A DNA stretch of 41,068 bases from Polymyxa betae (lineage: Eukaryota; Endomyxa; Phytomyxea; Plasmodiophorida; Plasmodiophoridae): NCBI GenBank assembly GCA_003693705.1, contig RBZT01000402.1:9079-50146 (forward strand), in the 5' to 3' direction. The translations under genes were made by a program, and so were the position numbers. This document shows positions 34,205 through 41,068 of the stretch, piece after piece. Each line of letters starts with the position of its first letter. Within the stretch, counting starts at the first letter, position 1. The notes under the pieces are model-generated. The model was not told where the DNA came from and made no database searches. It was given only the letters and a program-made list of their open reading frames with translations.

Positions 34205-35169
34205 TTAATCAGGATTCGAACTTCGCCGAACTCTATCTAAATGATCAATATTTCAATACAAGTTCGTTTTCAATGTATATCGCTCTGTTCAGAACTCCGT
34301 GACCATCAATCTCGATTATTTTCGGGTATAGCGCAACATACTCCTAACCTACCGGATTCGGAGCTCTAATTCGGCAAAAAGATTGTATTCTGTGGTTCGA
34401 GAATTGATCATTGAGGATTTGTAGATTGATTTCGATTCTCGGAATGCATTCGACGACCATCGACTATGTGTGTCCTATATAACCGTAGCAGATCAGTAAC
34501 GGGATCCAAAAAACCGACTAAAGAATGAGCTTCTCATTCAAAAACCGATACTGGACACTGGAAGATGTGATATTTTACAGAAAGTCTGCCTCTATTCAAC
34601 ACTGTATAGGAAATGATTTGATCTTTAGATCGGATCGTTCGCGACGATTCGGAATGTCCGCAATATCATACTCGCTTCATATTTAAAACCGTTTCATCGT
34701 TGAGTTTAAGGATCCTGAAACCATTCGCGCTCATTTTTTGCATCTAATTTTCTCGAAATGTTACAACCAGCTTGGCTGTGCTGATAACGAAGACAAATTC
34801 CGTAGTAAATGGGGGGATCGATCTATGAACTATTCTACTGCAGAAGTGAAGTAGCCTTACGTAGTATTCCGCTGTGTGCGGATGGGCACTCACATGGTGA
34901 GCGTCAACAGGAGGGGATGAGTCTTCCAGATTCGTTTTTCCAACTCACGCAACATTAGAAGTGCGCGGATTCGTTTTTCCAACATAAAAGTGCGTGACTT
35001 TCAAAGTTCGTTTTCCAACAGAGTCTTGAAGAAAAAGTGCGCACGCTTTCAAATTGGTTGTCTGCGGCATCCGCGACTCCGCCTATCTGTCATATCCGCA
35101 TTTATCTCAGCAGTATTCCCCTTGACCGACATCAACAGTCTATCGCGTTCTGTTGGAGGTCTATCGCCA
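34205..35169. other. intergenic region with short direct repeats
   Basis: No gene. GATTCGTTTTTCCAAC occurs at 34929-34944 and 34968-34983 (39-bp period), with a degenerate third copy near 35005-35019. It is the promoter region of the M3 peptidase gene. Confidence 0.6.
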
Positions 35170-37205
35170 ATGATGCATCTGGTGGCCCAGGCCCTGCTGG
35201 CGATCTGCTGCTTGAGGCAAATTCCCACTCCAACATCAGACTATGAGCTTCCGCAGCTGTATACTATGCCGGTATGTGGATATCTTACATCCAACTCATT
35301 CGCTGAATATCATTCTATCAGTCTGACCGAGTGTTCGAATACGCCCATAATCTATCGGAGGAAATCATAGCGGATCTGGACCGGGTCGGTGCCAACCCAG
35401 AACCCGCTTCATTCGAAAATACGATTCTGCCTTTAGATCGTATATTTTACAAACAAGCTTCGGCGGAATGCGCTTGCAGACATTTAGCTAATGACAACAC
35501 TTCTGAAGAAGTTTTCCGTTATGCTTGGATGGAGATCGTGAATTCGATTGGCTCCTGTAATAGGGACGTGTACAGGCGGGTTCGCATCGTGATATTATCG
35601 CTTCCGAAAGGTGATGAAAAGCATCGAGTGGCTTTAGCCTGCGAGGCGCTATTACGACATCATTGCTTGGCGTTATCTCTATGGGAAGCCAGCAGATTCC
35701 GGGAGCTTCAGGAGAGAATATTTGCAATCAGAGAAGCAGCAATAGCGCCCGGTGTCACTGAAGTCAACGCCGATTTTATTCGTCTGCTAATCGCAGCTCG
35801 TACTGAGATGGTACAGTTTCTACAGAAGCATAACGATTTTGCCTGTCGTACCTTGTCCGAAGCCTGTCCTGGGGCCCATTGGTCCATCAATCTATCATGT
35901 GCTGGAACTTTTGAAGAGATTGAATCCGCTTTGATGTCAATGTCGGAAACATTCAAGAATATCGTAAGGCTGTTTTTGATTTAAATGATTTCCACACACT
36001 CTCTCCCATCTATTTTTTGTACTTGCCTTGGATTTTTAATATGCAAAAGTTTTTGTGAATTTTTCTTGTTTTTGGGTTTTTTTTTATGATTAAATGTGAT
36101 TAGGGTCTTACAAGATTCCAAGGCGTTCCCGGTGTTGATTCAGAGGCATGGGATTGGTGCGATTATCAACAATCTGTGACATCGCGACTATCGTCTTTGC
36201 ACGATAATCGCTGGGAATTGAAAGATGTCGTCTGGAATGGCCTCTTCTTCGTCGTCGAGAAGCTGTATGGACTCCGGGCTCAGCAACAATCCGATATTCA
36301 TGTGCTACACTCGGATGTGATGGTATTCGAGCTGCTGGAAGAAGATGGCACTCCTCTAGGCCTTTTATTCTTAGATTTGATAACGAGGCCTGGCAAAGCT
36401 GTGTCTGTGTCCAATATCCCTCTCGTGTACCGATCTACCGATTCAAATATGAAGCGGGCCGCTGCAACCATCACCATGTCGCTTCCATCGCCATCTCACC
36501 GTCTGACGATTATTCAGGTTTGAGGTTGATTTCGAATTTTCTTCGAAATTAATTGACGCGATCTTACAGGTTTTTACTTTGTTTCATGAATTTGGTCACG
36601 CTCTGCATTGCCTGTTCAGTGATACGAAATATTTCCTGTTATCGTCAGGTATGAGCCCCCTCGATTGGGTCGAATTTCCATCACACCTGCATGAAATGTG
36701 GGCTACCGACAGTCAAGTCCTACATAGTATCGACCCAAGCCTCACCGACAGCGATGTTCGCACCATTCAAGACGAATTCCGCGTTCTTGTTGCCATCGAC
36801 AAGTTCTATTCCTTTTATAACGCAATTCGTACATTGTATTGGAACCGCATCAGTCCAGCTCCGGAGAATTTCGAGGAATTTTCACGAAGTTTACAAGAAC
36901 GCTACGGTCTCGGGCTGTTATGTCCATCAGAGCGGATTCTGGGCCCGCTTTTCCTTGTAGATCCGAATTTGACAAGCCCGGAATATTATGGGTATGCATA
37001 TTCATGGCGTATTGCAAGATCTGCACAGGAATGGGTAATCTCGAACGGTGGCCTATGCAGAGAAGTCGGTGAGCAGCTTCGTAGAAAAGTTCTGTCGAAA
37101 GGAATCTCTGTCCCATATGAGAACATGACTGATCTCTTCTATGATACTCATCGACATGTAGCATTACTTGAAGATCTCGGTCAGCTTTCCGTACATCTCT
37201 CTTGA
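35170..37205 (+). CDS. M3-family zinc oligopeptidase (thimet/mitochondrial intermediate peptidase type)
   Basis: Four exons: 35170-35271, 35322-35963, 36104-36517, 36570-37205; 597 residues. The zinc site is H392-E393-F-G-H396 in LFHEFGHALH, with E421 in WVEFPSHLHE as third ligand; GLLFLDLITRPGK and YGYAYSW are further M3 landmarks. DRVFEYAHNLSEEIIADLDR and FENTILPLDRIF are the normal N-terminal helices. The enzyme cleaves short peptides in a deep channel. The family is usually 650-720 residues, so this copy is short, mainly between exons 2 and 3. Exon 1 encodes MMHLVAQALLAICCLRQ, a hydrophobic leader more like a secretory signal than a mitochondrial presequence. The second ATG (35173) is equally possible. 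Confidence 0.92.
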
Positions 37206-37365
37206 TAATCTTGAATAAAACGAGCGTACATGGCCATTCTTTGCTTTTAAAATCTCTCATTGAGCCTCAATCATTTTCATATCAAAATGACTTTGATCGA
37301 AAGAATCAAAGCACAGCTGTCGATTTTTGCGAGTTAGTTCGCACTTTTGGCGCATCATTTTTGAA

Positions 37366-37535
37366 TTTTTATTGCTCGCAGTTTTAAGGAATGACGACGC
37401 AGAAAGGTTTCGAGGTGTAGGTATGCACTCTGAGCGATAGGGTTTTCCACCCATTTTTTATTTTATTTTCTCGCAGTTTTGTAAATGACTGCGCAGAAAA
37501 TTTTGGAGGTGTCCGTTTGCAGAGCGCGGCGACGC
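37366..37535 (+). repeat. degenerate tandem duplication upstream of CTF8
   Basis: CTCGCAGTTTTAAGGAATGA.. at about 37375 and CTCGCAGTTTTGTAAATGAC.. at about 37473 start two related blocks of ~60 bp (both continue CGCAGAAA..TT..GAGGTGT). The second block runs to within 40 bp of the CTF8 start. Confidence 0.6.
37438..37446 (+). promoter_or_regulatory. telo-box complement TAGGGTTTT upstream of CTF8
   Basis: TAGGGTTTT lies 124 bp upstream of the CTF8 start, between the two halves of the duplication. Confidence 0.33.
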
Positions 37536-37569
37536 TGATTTCATCCTGGGTGTCTTGAAGCTAATCGCG

Positions 37570-38204
37570 ATGCAGATCCTGATTCGGCGCAGCGACGTCG
37601 ATTGGAACCCGGATTGGTCACTTATTGAACTTCAAGGCGAGCTGGAGTCGTCGTCTCCTCCTGGTCAGGAGATTGGCGACCTAACTCTCTCTCAGGTCTG
37701 CAAGTTTTCTCGTTTCCAAATGTACTCCATCTGCTATTTTTACAATCCTTATTGCTGGCCTGAACTATCCAGCTGCCAATTTCTTGTTTCTGTGCCTTTT
37801 GCTGCATATCTGTTAGCCTGACTGTCTATCAATACTGAACATTAAAGTTTGGACCAGTAATTGTTTGATCAGTGCGTTTAGCCTTAATTTTGGGTTCGTG
37901 TTTTTTTCTTTGATAACATTGATTCAGGATGGCAAAGCCACTCTATTAATCGGAAACCATAGACTTGAGGGCAAGATAGAAGAACTTAAAAAGCCGCTAG
38001 CTGTCGCTAAATTCGGTGAAAGGTATTTAAAGCTTTTTCTTTTGGCTGTCGTTTCTTGATCTTCTTTTGTGCGATGTTATTCTGATATATTTGCTCAGTG
38101 ATGATCGCGGTCGAACCGTAGAGGTAGTCGGCCTTATCACCAGAAGAATTCTCTTCAAGTCCCGCCCGCGAACGCTGGTGCAGAATTTGCCAATCGCTGG
38201 ATAG
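37570..38204 (+). CDS. CTF8: CTF8, subunit of the Ctf18 replication factor C complex
   Basis: Three exons: 37570-37695, 37928-38022, 38099-38204; 327 nt, 108 residues (human CTF8 is 121). Landmarks in family order: WSLIELQGELE near the N-terminus, LLIGNHRLEGKIEELKKPLA in the middle, VVGLITRRILFKSRPRTL at the end. CTF8 joins DCC1 and CTF18 to form the alternative clamp loader that loads PCNA and supports sister-chromatid cohesion in the nucleus. The first ATG is used. Found only by joining exons; no single frame shows the full protein. The neighbours are unrelated in function. Confidence 0.9.
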
Positions 38205-38391
38205 ACTCGGGTAGTTTCCGCTTCAGTCCAAGGATACCCATTGTAAGGCATCTTTCAATCCTGTCTATCGTCATAGGGACAGAACAGGATTGGCACAAGT
38301 TTCCTGGATTGCAATCAGCACAGATTGTCTTTCTCTATTGAATGAATGACGGACAGATTGTAACCATGTGATTATTTTGCAGCTATCTAAC

Positions 38392-38409
38392 TAGGTTAGG
38401 GTTAGGGTT
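38392..38409 (+). repeat. telomere-like tract GGTTAGGGTTAGGGTT
   Basis: Two TTAGGG units and a partial one, between the convergent ends of CTF8 and the minus-strand gene at 38528. Not obviously a promoter element here. Confidence 0.65.
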
Positions 38410-38527
38410 CCGTGGTGTCGCCGCACTGCCCCGCCTGTCACCGCAGCTACGTCCGTCGATAGATAAGGCCCAGCACGTCGGCCACTTGGGTACCGCGACA
38501 TGGTGCCACAGGCCCGAACGATCAGTC

Positions 38528-39165
38528 TCAATGTTTGTCGATATAGACAATGTACGACGGTGGCAGGTTGGGCACTCCACGGCCCTGCGCATTGCCGGCT
38601 GCACCGAGAGCGATCATCGGCCCTCGTGTGAACAGGTATCTGGCCAGAACTTTTCCGACTGCCGTGGAATTTGGAAACCAGAGCACGATTGTGTTCGTGG
38701 ACGTTTATCGAACGCAGCGAGGAGTTATCATCACCTTGTCAGAATAACGAATCGTTATTGAAACGTAACGCATTACCGGAGGCCAGCAGAAACGCGATCG
38801 AAGCCGCACCTCCTACCAGCATCAGTGAATGATCTCGGAAATTGTCAAGTAGGAGAATCTAAACTTTTTCTCAGGCCTGAATTCGGGTATCTGTAGCTAC
38901 AAAGAAGTTAGCTACAAAGAGGAGAGAACAAATAGTGCAATTAAATCCAATCCTTTCCGCCTTAACAGAAAACCAGCTAGGGCAACAAATCGTAAATTGC
39001 GGGCATACAGGCCCAATAGAGACGAGACCAAGCGTACGTTTGTGTCAAAAGAAGAATGGAGGCTGTGGTCAAGATGAAGTGGGCCACGCTGGCTGGCATG
39101 TGGGGTAGCACGACGTTGGGATTCGGGTCGGAAGGTTTCGTTACCAATGACAGGCAAGCAGTCAT
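38528..39165 (-). CDS. putative small membrane protein, exon model incomplete
   Basis: Two exons join in phase at the 3' end: up to about 38866-38777 (LLLDNFRDHSLMLVGGAAS and a hydrophobic helix) and 38658-38528 (VGKVLARYLFTRGPMIALGA, ending PPSYIVYIDKH and TGA). The intron 38776-38659 starts GTAATG. Upstream, 39165-38977 is an open ATG frame with a transmembrane stretch (SVAHFILTTASILLLTQTYA) preceded by NPNVVLPHMP, faintly like the NP..PH segment of OST5/TMEM258. I could not find a donor that links it cleanly to the middle exon, so they may be separate. Two hydrophobic helices suggest an ER or other endomembrane protein. Confidence 0.42.
38888..38921. repeat. short tandem duplication
   Basis: TAGCTACAAAGA occurs twice with a 3-5 bp gap (about 38894 and 38909), in the probable intron of the minus-strand membrane-protein gene. 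Confidence 0.6.
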
Positions 39166-39234
39166 TGGGGCCGAGATATAGACCCCCCCCCCGGGATTTG
39201 CGATCCAGTGACCAGTGGGGAGTGGCCAATGGGG

Positions 39235-39250
39235 AAACCCTAAAACCCTA
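39235..39250. promoter_or_regulatory. telo-box-like tract in a divergent promoter
   Basis: AAACCCTAAAACCCTA lies 70 bp upstream of the minus-strand ATG at 39165 and 138 bp upstream of the plus-strand ATG at 39388, so it could serve both genes. Confidence 0.42.
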
Positions 39251-39387
39251 GAAAATATCTGTCCTGCTCATCCCGCTGTGACTAGATGATCGGTTTCAGG
39301 ATGGTTGCTCTCGACTGTGTCACGGGAGGCGACCCCCCGACCCCAGCCTGGAAACGTTCTTCGGCGTGCGCCAGAACGCTGTAGCGA

Positions 39388-39915
39388 ATGGGCCTCTGTT
39401 TGGGGCGCCCACCAGCCCAGATCGTCCCAGTTTACAGCGAGGACGAGGCCCGTGCCGAACTGCACCGTCTAATTGCGCGGCTGCCGCCGGCCGAACCGCT
39501 GTTCGGCGGTCTGATTCGGCTCCGAGGCCAGTACGCCGTGTTCAACCCGGGCCCGCTGCCGAACTCGGCCTGGCTCAAGGCGCGCATCCCGATGAACCAG
39601 TACGAGGCCGCCGTCCGAGCCGTCAATGACGGAGCGGTGCGCGGACTCGTCGGACAGGCGAAGGCGGCGCCTGTGCCGGACCGCGTGCGCAGCATGGCCA
39701 TGGGTGCGAGACTGGCAGTGACGGAGCTGAATGCGATTTGGGAGCCTCGGGGCGTGGCGTTCACGTTTCAGCTTGGTCTGGGGCGGCTGTCAGGTGTTGA
39801 ATGCGGCTTGTCGAAGACGACGAAGACGGAGACGGGCGTGAACTGTTACCTGTTTATCATGATCGCCGATTGGATCTCATTCACTCCTTCGGACCCCATC
39901 ATATCAACTGAATAA
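39388..39915 (+). CDS. GC-rich gene, possible Golgin-7/Erf4-like protein
   Basis: An open frame of 175 codons from ATG to TAA, much richer in G+C than its neighbours in the first 400 bases. ARIPMNQYEAAVRAVNDGA followed by a helical region and ELNAIWEPRGVAFTFQLGLG resemble in order the Erf4/GOLGA7 core (F.....I....FE..V..LN... then a helix and Y.P.G...T.....RG). Those proteins partner DHHC palmitoyltransferases at ER/Golgi membranes. The match is by memory and weak. After LGRLSGVECG the composition changes (KTTKTETG, then a hydrophobic stretch), so the last ~30 codons may be intronic or 3' flank; a GT at about 39799 could be a donor. Confidence 0.5.
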   Translation: MGLCLGRPPAQIVPVYSEDEARAELHRLIARLPPAEPLFGGLIRLRGQYAVFNPGPLPNSAWLKARIPMNQYEAAVRAVNDGAVRGLVGQAKAAPVPDRVRSMAMGARLAVTELNAIWEPRGVAFTFQLGLGRLSGVECGLSKTTKTETGVNCYLFIMIADWISFTPSDPIISTE

Positions 39916-40620
39916 CGTAAATGTAGAGCATTCTTGACATCAGACCACTGAGGAGATTTAACAGATTTGGTGGAAATTTCCCACTCTAGAAAAGCGACAC
40001 TCTCTTCAACGATTTCGGTTACATTGTGTAGTGCCAGACTTGAACTGTAACATATCGGTACCGTCTACGAACGATAATTCCTATCGTGGGCAATAAGATA
40101 TCAATAGTATTTCATTAATAATTCGGCAAACTTCCTAATCCTCATTTTATCGAGTTTATCCCAAGTTTTCTAGAGCGGTTTTTGACGGATTTTGCCTCGA
40201 CCCGAATGACAGCTCTTTTCATGGGCTAAAGGGTGACATCCTGCCTCGGATCACAAAGTCGAAGTTCTCTATTGACCTTTATAAACCTTTGGGCTACTGT
40301 ATGGATCGGATGGTATGAAAGGTTTGATGGAGAAACCAGCTCCTGGAATGCTGTAGGTTGCGATATGGTCTAACCTACATCGTCATGCTTGATTTTGACA
40401 GCACGATCGACCAGCTGTTGGAGTATTGCCTGATATAGAGCTGGATTTAGCAGTTCGATTGACACTTCGGTCAGATTTTCGCCATTCAAACATCAACGTT
40501 GGATCAGAGATCGCATCGATCAAGTATAAACAGCAAGGCGGTCGCCTGTTGAATTCTTGCGGTGATCCTCGATGTTAGAGACAGAGCCAGGGCCGCAACC
40601 GTGCCGCCAAAATGCTATTT
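39916..40620. other. intergenic, nothing recognised
   Basis: No long open frame, RNA gene or repeat seen. Confidence 0.4.
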
Positions 40621-41064
40621 TTAGAAGTTCTCAGAGAGGTTGCGCCGGGCTTCCATCGACTCGAGCTTGTTAACTTCAGATTCCTCAGGTAGTCTGTTTT
40701 GTGGGCAGAAAATAGCATTCAGTTGAGGTTGAGCAGACGGGCAATATTATGGTCAAACGAGTCGAACGAAAAACGAGAGGTTGCTCACCTTGAACTTCGT
40801 CGATTTCACAGCTAAGCTGGACAGCGACTGCAGTAGCGGATTCATGCCGACGTCTGACAAGCAGTTCATGAGCTGCTGGTCAACGAAATATATTGAGAGG
40901 AATCACAAGGACGCATTTGGTTGCTGATAATCGACGGCGTTCGAGCTGAATAACCAATTCGGACTGACATCAGAGTCGCGCTTTACCAGCCCAGAAGATG
41001 TTTTGAAAAACCGTTTCTTAAGCTCAATGAGCTGAGTATCGATGATGTTGAAGAGAACATTCAT
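40621..41064 (-). CDS. probable gene end or small gene at the window edge
   Basis: Read on the minus strand, exon 41064-40987 (26 codons, from an ATG, MNVLFNIIDTQLIELKKRFF) ends in GTAAAG; exon 40875-40789 (29 codons, LMNCLSDVGMNPLLQSLSSL) follows a CAG acceptor and ends in GTGAGC. A last exon near 40690-40621 encodes SEVNKLESMEARRNLSENF and TAA, but the obvious CAG acceptor gives an early TGA, so a less typical acceptor a few bases on is needed. Helical composition; no family recognised. The ATG is only four bases from the window end, so upstream exons may be missing. Confidence 0.38.
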
Positions 41065-41068
41065 GCGT

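Noticed and set aside
39180-39195. Run of C residues as a possible structured or recombination site
   Set aside because: A single 10-base C tract is weak evidence and may be a sequencing homopolymer issue.
1-41068. CRISPR array, prophage or bacterial operon structure
   Set aside because: No repeat-spacer array, no Shine-Dalgarno-led gene runs, and abundant spliceosomal introns; the window is eukaryotic.

Overview
This 41 kb window is nuclear DNA of an intron-rich eukaryote. Nearly all genes are split by short introns (about 45-340 nt) with loose GT donors and (T)TTAG/CAG acceptors. A tRNA-Leu gene, a CTF8 subunit, NFX1, M16 and M3 peptidases, a ZIP transporter and a BTB protein all point to a eukaryotic chromosome. 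I cannot name the organism from sequence alone. Compact genes and many short AAACCCTA / TTAGGG-like tracts fit a protist or other small-genome eukaryote, but this is inference. Exon models were built by hand. For seven genes (kinase, EF-hand protein, M16, NFX1, ZIP, M3, CTF8) every splice junction keeps frame and the summed exon length is a multiple of three. The C2H2 gene also sums correctly but is less certain.

Layout. 0-2.6 kb: coding-like minus-strand fragments and a decayed LINE RNase H remnant. 2.6-7.9 kb (+): a 10-exon, ~1443-residue predicted type I membrane protein with signal peptide, long helical region, protein-kinase-like domain, Ser/Thr-rich stalk and a C-terminal transmembrane helix. 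8.1-8.6 kb (-): small two-exon hypothetical gene. 8.9 kb (-): tRNA-Leu(AAG). 9.25-10.9 kb (+): EF-hand-like protein. 11.8-16.8 kb (+): 11-exon insulysin/nardilysin (M16A). 17.2-20.2 kb: protein-like but frame-broken sequence on both strands, probably decayed genes. 20.6-24.8 kb (+): 12-exon NFX1-type zinc-finger protein, including one GC-AG intron. 24.9-26.3 kb (-): 4-exon ZIP metal transporter. 27.2-30.4 kb (-): 13-exon C2H2 zinc-finger gene lying in a dense cluster of GTAAC/GTTAC motifs. 31.0 kb: a 58-bp perfect inverted repeat. 33.3-34.2 kb (+): BTB protein. 35.2-37.2 kb (+): M3 thimet-type oligopeptidase with a hydrophobic leader. 37.6-38.2 kb (+): CTF8. 38.5-39.2 kb (-): probable small membrane protein. 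39.4-39.9 kb (+): GC-rich gene with possible Golgin-7/Erf4 resemblance. 40.6-41.06 kb (-): end of another gene.

The genes do not form one pathway; this reads as an ordinary mixed-function chromosomal segment. The most unusual items are the predicted luminal/extracellular kinase, the local enrichment of GTAACGTTAC-like motifs at 27.1-30.5 kb, the long perfect hairpin, and the recurrence of telo-box-like AAACCCTA tracts 70-190 bp upstream of several start codons.
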